Part shown: positions 1 through 6,216 of the stretch, piece by piece
Position numbering within the stretch: position 1 is the first letter of the stretch
Layout of the letters: the number at the start of each line of letters is the position of its first letter
NCBI GenBank assembly: GCA_021158845.1
Contig: JAGGSY010000071.1
Location: 1-11,070, forward strand
DNA: 11,070 nt
From: Caldisericia bacterium
GTDB lineage: Bacteria; Caldisericota; Caldisericia; B22-G15
Direction: 5' to 3'
The notes under the pieces: generated by a model
Databases searched by the model: none
Told to the model about the DNA's origin: nothing
Seen by the model: the letters and a program-made list of their open reading frames with translations, nothing else
Position numbers and translations under genes: made by a program

Positions 1-88
1 AATACTTATGAAAATCATCCCTCTAATTAAGAAAGGGGAGGAAACAGAAACTCCTGAAGAAGTTCAAAAACATATTGGAATCCCTTAG
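1..88 (+). CDS. 3' end of an unidentified gene (partial)
   Basis: A reading frame open from base 2 runs to a TAG at 86-88 and gives a hydrophilic tail containing IIPLIKKGEE and PEEVQKHIGIP. It looks like a genuine coding C-terminus: it is Lys/Glu-rich with ordinary host codons and has a Pro-Glu-Glu helix cap. The upstream part lies outside the window, and 28 residues are too few to name a family. One caution is that bases 60-83, inside this tail, form an inverted match with the end of the transposase gene. If that match is a real IS end, the last residues of this protein are encoded by the insertion sequence rather than by the original gene. Confidence 0.55.
   Translation, partial: ILMKIIPLIKKGEETETPEEVQKHIGIP
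60..83 (+). repeat. Possible left inverted repeat of the IS
   Basis: This segment matches the reverse complement of 1145-1169. A perfect 12-bp core, AACATATTGGAA (69-80), pairs with TTCCAATATGTT (1150-1161). Flanking similarity extends to about 24 bp with one mismatch and short gaps on either side: AAGTTCA against AAGTCCA outside, and TCC against AATCC inside. The two copies bracket the transposase in the orientation expected of terminal inverted repeats. However, both copies lie in coding sequence, and no flanking target duplication is evident. Confidence 0.35.
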
Positions 89-94
89 TAGTAA

Positions 95-108
95 TAATAC
101 ATGTATTA
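95..108. repeat. 14-bp perfect palindrome upstream of the transposase
   Basis: TAATACATGTATTA is a perfect palindrome with 7-bp arms and no spacer. It lies 6 bp after the stop of the upstream gene and 28 bp before the transposase ATG. It could be an operator or part of an IS end. It is too short and lacks the T-run needed for a convincing terminator. Confidence 0.5.
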
Positions 109-136
109 GAAGTATCAATAGGAAGAGGTGTGGAAG

Positions 137-1183
137 ATGAGACTATTCTGTATCTATAAGGGTATAAAGGGATTTGTATCAGTGTATAATCTTCTTATGA
201 AGTATGAGAATGGATTGATAGATGAGAGTGTGAAGAGAAAGTTAAAGATCCTCTCCTTCTTTGAGAAGTATGGATTAAAACCTACAATAGATGCCTTTGG
301 TGTAAGTAAATCAACCATATACAGATGGAGGAAGATACTAAGAGATAACAGCGGAAGGATAGAAGCCCTTAAGGATAAGAGTAGGGCACCAAAGAGAAGA
401 AGGAAGAGGAATATTGATATAAGAGTTATTGACTTTATAGTGGATATAAGAAAGAGATATGGAAGGATAGGTAAGGAGAAGATAAAGGTATTGCTTGATG
501 AGTATTGTAAGGAGAATGGTATAAAAACAGTATCCTCCTCAACCATAGGGAGAATAATAAAGGATAGGAATCTATTCTTCTATCACAAGGAGTATACACA
601 CTTTGGTAAGGAGAAGAAGAGGAAGATGAAGAAGAAACTAAGGAGAGGTGGGTATAGACCTAAGAACCCTGGAGATCTAATTGAGATTGATAGTATAGTA
701 ATCTTTATGGATGGAATAAGAAGATACATAGTTACAGCAGTGGATGTAAAGGGGAGATTTGCCTTTGCCTATGCATATAAGAGATTATCAAGTAAAACAT
801 CTATGGATTTCATGAAGAAGTTGAAGGAGGTAGCCCCATTCCCTATAACACATATACAGACAGATAATGGTAGTGAGTTTCATGGATACTTCAGAGATTA
901 TCTTGAGAAGGAGGGAATAACTCATTTCTTCACATACCCTAAGAGACCTATAATGAACTCATACATAGAGAGATTCAACAGAACCCTTAAGGAGGAGTTT
1001 GCAAATGAAGCTTATGATGACCTTATCTTTGATATAGATGAGTTTAACAGGAAACTCATGGAGTATCTAATCTTCTATAACACAGAGAGACCTCATACCT
1101 CTCTTAACTATAAGTCTCCTTTGAGGTATATTATAGATGAGTTTGGATTTTCCAATATGTTGTGGACTTATACATTCATTTGA
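137..1183 (+). CDS. IS481-family DDE transposase (integrase core)
   Basis: This enzyme catalyses cut or strand transfer of its own insertion sequence. Numbering here is from a GTG at 128. An N-terminal helix-turn-helix lies around residues 36-72 (FGVSKSTIYRWRKIL), followed by a basic linker rich in Lys/Arg and then an RNase H-like integrase core. The catalytic triad is visible: D188 in EIDSI, D246 in QTDNGSEF and E281 in YIERFNRTLKEEF. Thirty-four residues separate the second Asp and the Glu, the DDx34E spacing of IS481/IS3-type transposases. The C-terminal ERPHTSLNYKSPL motif is intact, so the gene looks functional. I prefer the ATG at 137 because GGAAGAGG (121-128) lies 8 nt before it. GTG 128 and ATG 197 are alternatives; ATG 197 has a TATAAT six bases upstream. 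Family assignment is secure; the start is less so. Confidence 0.9.
   Translation: MRLFCIYKGIKGFVSVYNLLMKYENGLIDESVKRKLKILSFFEKYGLKPTIDAFGVSKSTIYRWRKILRDNSGRIEALKDKSRAPKRRRKRNIDIRVIDFIVDIRKRYGRIGKEKIKVLLDEYCKENGIKTVSSSTIGRIIKDRNLFFYHKEYTHFGKEKKRKMKKKLRRGGYRPKNPGDLIEIDSIVIFMDGIRRYIVTAVDVKGRFAFAYAYKRLSSKTSMDFMKKLKEVAPFPITHIQTDNGSEFHGYFRDYLEKEGITHFFTYPKRPIMNSYIERFNRTLKEEFANEAYDDLIFDIDEFNRKLMEYLIFYNTERPHTSLNYKSPLRYIIDEFGFSNMLWTYTFI
1145..1169 (-). repeat. Possible right inverted repeat of the IS
   Basis: This is the partner of 60-83: its reverse complement carries the same 12-bp core AACATATTGGAA and a similar flank. It lies within the codons for the C-terminal GFSNMLWT of the transposase, so it is either an IS end embedded in the coding sequence or a chance match. 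The stop codon at 1181-1183 would then lie beyond the element. Confidence 0.35.
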
Positions 1184-1208
1184 CTTTTCGGTATTGGTTT
1201 GTTAAAAT
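1180..1208 (+). promoter_or_regulatory. Sigma-70-type promoter of the aminotransferase gene
   Basis: TTGACT (1180-1185) and TAAAAT (1203-1208) are separated by exactly 17 bp, and a TG at 1200-1201 makes the -10 an extended type (TGtTAAAAT). This is the best promoter match in the window. Transcription should start near 1215, leaving a leader of about 33 nt that contains the GGAAGGTG Shine-Dalgarno (1235-1242) before ATG 1248. The -35 box overlaps the TGA stop of the transposase, so part of the promoter may have been brought in by the element. Confidence 0.8.
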
Positions 1209-1247
1209 CATCTGTGGCAAAAAACTTAAAGAAAGGAAGGTGAAAAG

Positions 1248-2477
1248 ATGGGGGTATCACCTAACGAGATTGGAATTGATTGGGAAGGATTGTATTCTGA
1301 GAGAGCAAAGGGAATGAGAGCTTCGGAGATAAGGGAGTTACTTAAAGTTGCAAAACAAAAAGGGGTAATTTCATTAGCAGGTGGTTTTCCAGATCCAACA
1401 TTATTTCCAACAGAGCAGATAAGAGAGGTAAGTGATTATGTACTTAAAAACTATGGTAAAGAAGCTCTCCAGTATGGAGTAACTGAGGGATTAAAACAAC
1501 TAAGAGAGCTCCTTGTGGAGAAGATGAGGAAAGAAGGAGTAAATGCTTCCTTAGATAACCTTATAATTACCACAGCTTCCCAACAGGGATTGGATCTTGT
1601 GGCAAAGGTATTTATAAACCCGGGAGATACTGTAATTGTAGAATCTCCTTCATACCTTGGTGCCCTTCAAGCTTTTAATGCCTTCCAGGCAAAATTTGTG
1701 GATGTGAGAATAAACAAAGATGGAATAGACACATCTCTTCTTGAAGAAAGCATAAAAAAGTTAAGGAAGGAAGGAATAAAACCAAAATTTATCTATGTCG
1801 TTCCGAATTTTCACAATCCAACAGGTGTAACTCTCTCCTTAGAGAGGAGGAAAGAGATAATAGAAATTTCAGAGAGATACCAGATTCCAATTATAGAAGA
1901 TGATCCATATGGTGAAGTCAGATTTGAGGGAGAAAGAGTTCCATCACTGATCAGTATGGATATATCACATGTTATAGCATTAAGGACATTCTCAAAGATT
2001 CTCTCTCCTGGTCTTAGACTTGGATGGATAGTTGGAGATCCACAGGCAGTAAGAAAGATTGTAATTGCAAAACAGGCAGCAGATTTGTGCTCTCCATCTA
2101 TAACCCAGTTTATAGTTTATGAATTCTTGAAAAGAGGATACCTTGAACCATACCTTGAAACTGTAAGGAGAGAGTATAAGAAGAAGAGAGATGCCATGCT
2201 TCAAGCTATGGAGAAGTATTTTCCTGAAGAAGTTAAATGGACCAAACCTGAGGGTGGTTTATTTGTATGGGTAACCTGTCCAGAATACATAAACACTGAA
2301 GAACTCTTCTATGAAGCCATAGAGGAGAAAGTGGCATTCGTTATTGGAGCAGCATTTTACGCTCACAGAAATATACACAATTGCATGAGGTTGAACTTCT
2401 CTCTACCAAGCATGGAGCAGATAGAGGAGGGCATAAAACGGTTAGGTAATCTTCTCAAAAAGAAGATTAAAACTTAA
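1248..2477 (+). CDS. PLP-dependent class I aminotransferase, LysN / 2-aminoadipate type
   Basis: This is a cytoplasmic fold-type I aminotransferase of 409 residues, normal for the family. The motifs are complete: GGFPDP (45-50) in the N-terminal arm, NFHNPTG (187-193) with the PLP-contacting Asn190, EDDPY (217-221) with Asp218 for the pyridine nitrogen and Tyr221, TFSKILSPGLRLGW (247-260) with Lys250 as the Schiff-base lysine, and Arg381 in CMRLNFS for the substrate carboxylate. The lack of a GntR-type DNA-binding domain separates it from MocR regulators. Relatives of this shape act on 2-aminoadipate, leucine, kynurenine or aromatic amino acids with 2-oxoglutarate, so the exact substrate cannot be read from sequence. 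GGAAGGTG lies 5-6 nt before the ATG and supports this start. It has its own promoter and converges with the downstream peptidase gene, one base between stop codons. Confidence 0.9.
   Translation: MGVSPNEIGIDWEGLYSERAKGMRASEIRELLKVAKQKGVISLAGGFPDPTLFPTEQIREVSDYVLKNYGKEALQYGVTEGLKQLRELLVEKMRKEGVNASLDNLIITTASQQGLDLVAKVFINPGDTVIVESPSYLGALQAFNAFQAKFVDVRINKDGIDTSLLEESIKKLRKEGIKPKFIYVVPNFHNPTGVTLSLERRKEIIEISERYQIPIIEDDPYGEVRFEGERVPSLISMDISHVIALRTFSKILSPGLRLGWIVGDPQAVRKIVIAKQAADLCSPSITQFIVYEFLKRGYLEPYLETVRREYKKKRDAMLQAMEKYFPEEVKWTKPEGGLFVWVTCPEYINTEELFYEAIEEKVAFVIGAAFYAHRNIHNCMRLNFSLPSMEQIEEGIKRLGNLLKKKIKT
2447..2469. repeat. 9-bp stem-loop at the convergent gene ends
   Basis: TAATCTTCT (2447-2455) and AGAAGATTA (2461-2469) form a perfect 9-bp stem with a 5-nt loop. 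It lies inside the last codons of the aminotransferase and, for minus-strand transcripts, immediately after the peptidase stop at 2479. It could slow or stop polymerase coming from the peptidase side or protect RNA 3' ends. The stem has few G-C pairs and no T-run follows on either strand, so it is not a classical intrinsic terminator. Confidence 0.4.
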
Positions 2478-2478
2478 T

Positions 2479-4047
2479 CTATACGAGTTGATTTATTAAA
2501 TAATTCGGATTTAGAGTTTCGCCAGTAGAACTGGTTAGTAGTTCATCCCATCTTAAAGAACTACCGGGTTCAAATATTTTTTCTATAAAGAATTTGCCAA
2601 CCTCTGGCTTAAAAGGTAATGGAGAGATGTTTGCTTTTATAAATTCATCCATCTGAGAAGCCATCATCTCTCCAAGTAGATAGTTTTGATAGTAGACTGG
2701 ATTGGTTCCAAAGTGAATCTTTGCTGCCCAATCAAATCTATTTCTTCTATCCTTAGGAGTATTCAGGAATTGATTTTCAGCTACAAAATCATACCATAAA
2801 TTGTTAATGTTATCTTCCATCTCATAGAGTTTCTTTTCAAAAAAAACAAAAGTTATTATCCATCTTGCTGAAATCATAAGTTGTAACTTTAAAAGTTTAT
2901 CTATTAAATCTTTATAATCCTTTAACTCCTCCTCAACTCCGACGATTTCTTTATACCAAACCCACTTTCTTGCAAATCTACCAAAGAACATGGCAACTGC
3001 CTCAGTGGTAAATGTATGGGAAGGTTCCCTAAGTAGGAAAGGTAAATCCATATTCAGATATTTATCATAGACAGCATGTCCCATCTCATGAAGCATGGTT
3101 TCAGCCCATCTCTCATTTGGTCTTATGTTTGCAAGGATTCTCACATCTCCACTCCTGTCTATGTGTATGCAAAAGGCATGTTGATTCTTTCCCTCTCTCT
3201 CGTAAAGGTCACTCCTTGCCAGTATATCTTTAACCTCCATTCCCATAGATTCATAAGTCTTCACTGTAAGTTCTTCTATATCCCTATCTTTAAAAATCTC
3301 ATCAAAGGGAATGTCATATATATGAGGGACCTCCTGAAAGAATGGATCAGAGTAGTGCCATGGCATAAGGTTCTTACTTGAAACACCAAACCGCTCTGAG
3401 AGCCTATTGTCTATCTCTTCCTTCATTGCCTTGAATGTTTTATCTGTCTTGTTTTTAAATTCCTTAAATATACTGTGAATCCTATCTACATTCAGTTCTT
3501 GAAGTTCAAACATCATCTCGTAATAATTACTATATCCAAATCCTCTTGCGATTTTATTTCTTATCTTTACCAATTCAAGGATCTTTGGACCAACAACTTC
3601 TCCTATCTCTTTACTTGCCTCCCAAGCTTTTTTTCTTAAAGACGAATCTCTCTCATTTCTGAGTATCTCTTCAATTTCATTATTTGTCACTTTCTTTCCA
3701 TCTATTTCTCCTCTAAAACTTGTAAAAATACTTTCTATTTCTGCCTCTTTCTCTGAAACAACTTTCAATGTCTCTTTATCAATCTGATTTGGAAGCATTA
3801 CATTTCTTAAAAGAATAAACTCTCTCTTCTCAAGGGGAGAAAGGGAGTTATTCTGTAAAAACTTGTTGACCAGTTCAAATTTACTCCTGTCCGATAGATA
3901 CTCTCTTAATTTTATATCTGCCTCTATAAATTTTTTCTCCCAATCCTTCTTTCCTGTGGTGGTAAGATTCCAGTAGGCAGTTGCAACCTCCTTTTCCAGT
4001 TCCATCAACTCATTGTTAACCTTTGTTAAAAACTCCTTATGATTCAT
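2479..4047 (-). CDS. Zinc metallo-oligopeptidase, M3/M2-like (clan MA)
   Basis: This is probably a cytoplasmic oligopeptide-degrading enzyme: it has no signal peptide, and it shows the gluzincin signature HEMGH followed by a downstream Glu. In the 522-residue protein from ATG 4047, the zinc ligands would be His320 and His324 with catalytic Glu321. The third ligand is Glu349 in the TFTTEAVAMFFGR segment. The N-terminal half is a long, charged, mostly helical region, as in M3 thimet/PepF and M2 peptidases. I cannot decide between M3 and the bacterial M2 branch; the REPSHTFTTE segment leans toward the M2-like group. An in-frame ATG at 4068 is less likely to be the start. AAAGGAGG (4062-4055) sits 7 nt before ATG 4047, and ATG 4068 would lie only a few bases from the predicted mRNA end. 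The gene has its own promoter, which overlaps the stop of the upstream ChrA gene. Confidence 0.85.
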   Translation of the reverse strand: MNHKEFLTKVNNELMELEKEVATAYWNLTTTGKKDWEKKFIEADIKLREYLSDRSKFELVNKFLQNNSLSPLEKREFILLRNVMLPNQIDKETLKVVSEKEAEIESIFTSFRGEIDGKKVTNNEIEEILRNERDSSLRKKAWEASKEIGEVVGPKILELVKIRNKIARGFGYSNYYEMMFELQELNVDRIHSIFKEFKNKTDKTFKAMKEEIDNRLSERFGVSSKNLMPWHYSDPFFQEVPHIYDIPFDEIFKDRDIEELTVKTYESMGMEVKDILARSDLYEREGKNQHAFCIHIDRSGDVRILANIRPNERWAETMLHEMGHAVYDKYLNMDLPFLLREPSHTFTTEAVAMFFGRFARKWVWYKEIVGVEEELKDYKDLIDKLLKLQLMISARWIITFVFFEKKLYEMEDNINNLWYDFVAENQFLNTPKDRRNRFDWAAKIHFGTNPVYYQNYLLGEMMASQMDEFIKANISPLPFKPEVGKFFIEKIFEPGSSLRWDELLTSSTGETLNPNYLINQLV

Positions 4048-4054
4048 CACTTCT

Positions 4055-4062
4055 CCTCCTTT
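4055..4062 (-). promoter_or_regulatory. Shine-Dalgarno that fixes the peptidase start
   Basis: The minus strand reads AAAGGAGG, a near-perfect ribosome binding site, 7 nt upstream of ATG 4047. It lies downstream of the first in-frame ATG (4068) and therefore argues for initiation at 4047. Confidence 0.85.
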
Positions 4063-4069
4063 CTTCATC

Positions 4070-4092
4070 TAAGGTGAAATTATATCACCTTA
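4070..4092. repeat. 8-bp inverted repeat centred on the peptidase -10 box
   Basis: TAAGGTGA (4070-4077) and TCACCTTA (4085-4092) are perfect 8-bp arms around a 7-bp centre (AATTATA). The centre contains most of the minus-strand TATAAT. The total span of 23 bp is typical of a dimeric repressor operator. It also covers the TAA stop of the upstream ChrA gene. A weak hairpin ending the chrA transcript is possible, but no T-run follows the arm. Confidence 0.55.
4079..4087 (-). promoter_or_regulatory. Extended -10 promoter of the peptidase gene
   Basis: The minus strand reads TGATATAAT, an exact extended -10 (TGnTATAAT). No good -35 is seen 17-18 bp upstream, which extended -10 promoters tolerate. 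The expected start near 4072 gives a leader of about 25 nt containing the strong ribosome binding site. The box overlaps the TAA of the preceding gene (4082-4080). Confidence 0.7.
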
Positions 4093-4607
4093 AGAATTAG
4101 ATAAAAAATGCCTCCAAATAGCACTATGTAGAGTGGATTTAGTTTTCTATATCTGAAATAAATAACTAAAAGGAAAACAAAGACAACTATGGATGAATAG
4201 TCAACTATTGCTGAACTTGTGAAGATAAGGTATGTGGTGTATGCAACAAGTACTATTACGCCCACCCTTAAACTTCTATAGAGTTTATCTAAACTATACT
4301 TCTTCTCTATGAAAAGTAGAAACGCATAGACAATCATGGAGAGAAGCACACCAGGTAGAATTACTCCTATGGTTGAAGATAGGGCACCAAAGAAACCAGC
4401 GACTTTAAATCCAGTATAGGTGGCTACATTAACAGCTATAGGTCCAGGAGTTAGTTGAGCTATTGAAATCATGTTCAGAAAATCATCCATTGAAAGAATG
4501 TGATGAACCCTTACAATCTCATCTCTAATGATTGAGAGAACACCCCAACCTCCCCCATAGGCAAAGAAACCAATTTTAAGGAAGATGAGAAAGAGTTTTA
4601 TTATCAT
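4080..4607 (-). CDS. chrA: Chromate transporter (CHR) half protein, second subunit
   Basis: This is a 175-residue membrane protein with a single CHR domain. The family motifs are GGGWGVLSIIRDEIV (18-32) and TPGPIAVNVATYTG (53-66), followed by about four to five hydrophobic segments. Full-length ChrA proteins carry two such domains. Here the domain is one of a pair of short CHR proteins that are expected to work together as a heterodimer of opposite membrane orientation. The known substrate of studied members is chromate efflux, but many members are untested and the physiological anion may differ. Its ATG overlaps the TGA of the first half (ATGA), and AAGGGGTG lies just upstream as ribosome binding site. 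Family is clear; substrate is inference. Confidence 0.88.
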   Translation of the reverse strand: MIIKLFLIFLKIGFFAYGGGWGVLSIIRDEIVRVHHILSMDDFLNMISIAQLTPGPIAVNVATYTGFKVAGFFGALSSTIGVILPGVLLSMIVYAFLLFIEKKYSLDKLYRSLRVGVIVLVAYTTYLIFTSSAIVDYSSIVVFVFLLVIYFRYRKLNPLYIVLFGGIFYLILKVI

Positions 4608-5125
4608 TTTTCACCCCTTATAATAAGGAAGTAGATAAGAGAGATAAGGATAAAAGTGTATATAGTGTGAAGTTTTAAAAAAATTATGAGGAGCATCCCA
4701 AACAGAACCAGTATAAAATTTCTCAACCTCCACTTTTTTGTAACTCTATATATAAAATCGATTAGTATAACAGATATTCCTATTCTCACACCTACAAGAA
4801 AGTACTTTACATATGGAACATCAATGTATCGCCAAAGGAATTTAGCCACTATTAGTATAGTAATGAATGGGGGAAGAAAAACTGAAAATACAAGAAATAC
4901 ACCAAGGGGAATACCACCTAATTCACTTCCAACAAAGAAAGCAGTATTTATAGCAATGGGACCCGGTACCGATTGAGCTTTCACAAGACACTTGAGGAAT
5001 GTTTTTTTATCCATTATATTTTTTCCAACTATCTCTCTCTCAATAAGAGGTATCATTGCATACCCCCCTCCTATTGTAAGACCACTTATCTTAAAAAAGG
5101 TAAAAAAGAGACTTATATATTTCAC
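4604..5125 (-). CDS. chrA: Chromate transporter (CHR) half protein, first subunit
   Basis: This is a 173-residue single-domain CHR membrane protein. The motifs are TIGGGYAMIPLIEREIV (17-33) and SVPGPIAINTAFFVG (52-66), then hydrophobic helices up to a short charged end (RGEK). It differs clearly from its partner downstream, so the pair is an old split or duplication and not a recent copy. The start is GTG at 5125, overlapping the TGA of the racemase gene as GTGA, with no strong ribosome binding site. Translation is therefore probably coupled to the racemase. Its place behind a racemase gene is unusual; a link in transport or stress response is only a guess. Confidence 0.88.
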   Translation of the reverse strand: MKYISLFFTFFKISGLTIGGGYAMIPLIEREIVGKNIMDKKTFLKCLVKAQSVPGPIAINTAFFVGSELGGIPLGVFLVFSVFLPPFITILIVAKFLWRYIDVPYVKYFLVGVRIGISVILIDFIYRVTKKWRLRNFILVLFGMLLIIFLKLHTIYTFILISLIYFLIIRGEK

Positions 5126-6177
5126 TCTTCAATATAAACCTTCTCCACAAAGGGAGAAGTCATTGCAAAAAGGACCCCTGCGTAGTTGAGTTTGAAGGAA
5201 ACTATATCACCAACTTTAATATGAGGACAATTCTCAACATCAATAACCATGTGATCACTGGAGGCTCCAATGATTTCAAACTTATCTAATGGGATGATGC
5301 CGGAGAGACTGACATCCTGCCTCCCCAATGCAAGAATTGCCCTTCTTCTAATTCCTCTATCCTCAAACTCTGGCACCTCTCCAAAGGCATCTACGGTTCT
5401 TTCTCCCCATGGAAGAGATGGTTTTCTCTTAACCTCTATAACCTCTGCCTCCAGAGTGAATGTATCCTGTCTTAGACCAGGTAGAGGTTTCCTATTTATT
5501 GCTTCCACCCCAAGAAATATACCCTCTCCAACTCTTATTTGATTTATAAATCTGGGAAGCTTTCCTCTCCATATCATGGGAAGAAGATTTGAACCACCAC
5601 CAGATACAACTTTTACCCTAATTCCATGATCCTCAATAAGATTTTTTAATTTAAGAAGAACTCCGAGATTCTCCTTAGTGGGAATAATACCTGATAGACA
5701 TGTAAGATTTGTCCCTATTCCAAGAAATTCAATGGATGAAAAATCCATAATCTTCTTTACAAAGAAAAGAACATCCTCAGGCATAACACCCTCTCTCAAC
5801 TCTCCAACTTCTACCATGACTATAACTTTATGAATCCTTCCTTTTCTTGAGGAGACCTTTGATAAATGCTTTATAACCTCTATTTCAGTATTTAAAGAGA
5901 TATCTGAAAATTCAATCACCTCTTCTATCTCTGATAACATTGGAGAGCGAAGTAGCATCTTTTCCACATTAACATTGGAAAAATTCTTTATGTTCCTCAT
6001 CCTTGAATCTCCAATCACTTTTGCACCTAAGGATTTTAGTACCCTTACTATATTCTCGTCCCCAAGAACAACCTTTACCACAGGAACCACATCAACACCA
6101 AGTGGCTCGCATCTACTCTTTATGGTTAAATAGTTCTCTCCTATTGCTTTAAGATTTATCTTTAGTCTCGGAAACAT
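5122..6177 (-). CDS. Ornithine-racemase-like PLP enzyme (alanine racemase fold)
   Basis: This resembles the Orr/YhfX branch of fold-type III PLP racemases, which interconvert L- and D-amino acids in the cytoplasm. Counted from ATG 6177 (351 residues), the motifs are an N-terminal FPRLKINLKAI, the PLP lysine Lys35 in PVVKVVLGD, GIGTNLTC (153-160), the phosphate-binding SGGGSN (192-197), RVGEG (215-219), DAFGEVPEFEDRGIRRRAILA (263-283) and GASSDH (304-309). Length and motif order fit ornithine racemase; lysine or another basic amino acid is possible. An upstream in-frame ATG at 6198 exists, but a TATAAT box lies between the two ATGs, and the family normally begins at a 'MYPRL'-like start, so 6177 is preferred. 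It is the first gene of an operon with two chromate-transporter halves and diverges from the SLH gene. Confidence 0.82.
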   Translation of the reverse strand: MFPRLKINLKAIGENYLTIKSRCEPLGVDVVPVVKVVLGDENIVRVLKSLGAKVIGDSRMRNIKNFSNVNVEKMLLRSPMLSEIEEVIEFSDISLNTEIEVIKHLSKVSSRKGRIHKVIVMVEVGELREGVMPEDVLFFVKKIMDFSSIEFLGIGTNLTCLSGIIPTKENLGVLLKLKNLIEDHGIRVKVVSGGGSNLLPMIWRGKLPRFINQIRVGEGIFLGVEAINRKPLPGLRQDTFTLEAEVIEVKRKPSLPWGERTVDAFGEVPEFEDRGIRRRAILALGRQDVSLSGIIPLDKFEIIGASSDHMVIDVENCPHIKVGDIVSFKLNYAGVLFAMTSPFVEKVYIEE

Positions 6178-6186
6178 TATAGTTTT

Positions 6187-6192
6187 ATTATA
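6187..6192 (-). promoter_or_regulatory. -10 box of the racemase-chrA operon
   Basis: The minus strand carries a perfect TATAAT ending 9 nt before ATG 6177, so the mRNA would begin only about 2-3 nt upstream of the start codon. No Shine-Dalgarno is visible. A -35 is not recognisable. The box lies within the in-frame extension from ATG 6198, arguing against that start. Confidence 0.55.
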
Positions 6193-6201
6193 TCCCATAA
6201 A

Positions 6202-6210
6202 TGATAAAAT
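6202..6210 (+). promoter_or_regulatory. Extended -10 promoter of the SLH gene (leaderless)
   Basis: TGATAAAAT is an extended -10 with the hexamer at 6205-6210. The ATG follows after only 6 nt (6217), so the predicted transcription start coincides with the start codon. No ribosome binding site is present between them. It faces the racemase -10 box on the other strand, 12 bp away, so both promoters cannot be occupied at once. Confidence 0.6.
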
Positions 6211-6216
6211 TATTCT

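Larger units (their letters stand above)
60..1183 (+). mobile_element. IS481-like insertion sequence, ends unresolved
   Basis: A complete DDE transposase gene sits alone between a gene end at 88 and an aminotransferase that starts at 1248. Candidate inverted repeats lie at 60-83 and 1145-1169, which gives an element of about 1.1 kb, normal for the IS481 group. The problem is that the right repeat then falls inside the last codons of the transposase and leaves its stop codon outside. An alternative is that the true ends lie further out, around 90-115 and 1170-1200. I saw no target-site duplication. The lysine codons of this gene are mostly AAG, while the dcw genes favour AAA, which agrees with acquired DNA. 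Confidence 0.45.

Noticed and set aside
185..199. TATAAT six bases before ATG 197 as a leaderless internal start of the transposase
   Set aside because: The spacing matches the leaderless genes here, but a ribosome binding site supports ATG 137 and no -35 is seen, so it is kept only as an alternative.
154..546. Minus-strand open frame opposite the transposase, and similar frames opposite or across other genes (for example 3076-3381, 5270-5542, 7695-7967)
   Set aside because: They lie entirely over well-supported genes, show no domain or ribosome binding site, and have the composition of reverse-strand translations.
1248..2477. MocR-type regulator
   Set aside because: No N-terminal winged-helix domain; the protein begins directly with the aminotransferase fold.
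4048..4068. In-frame ATG at 4068 as the peptidase start
   Set aside because: A strong AAAGGAGG lies downstream of it and 7 nt before ATG 4047, and the predicted mRNA begins only a few bases before 4068.
6178..6198. In-frame ATG at 6198 as the racemase start
   Set aside because: The extension contains a TATAAT box, and the family N-terminus begins at the second ATG (MFPRL).
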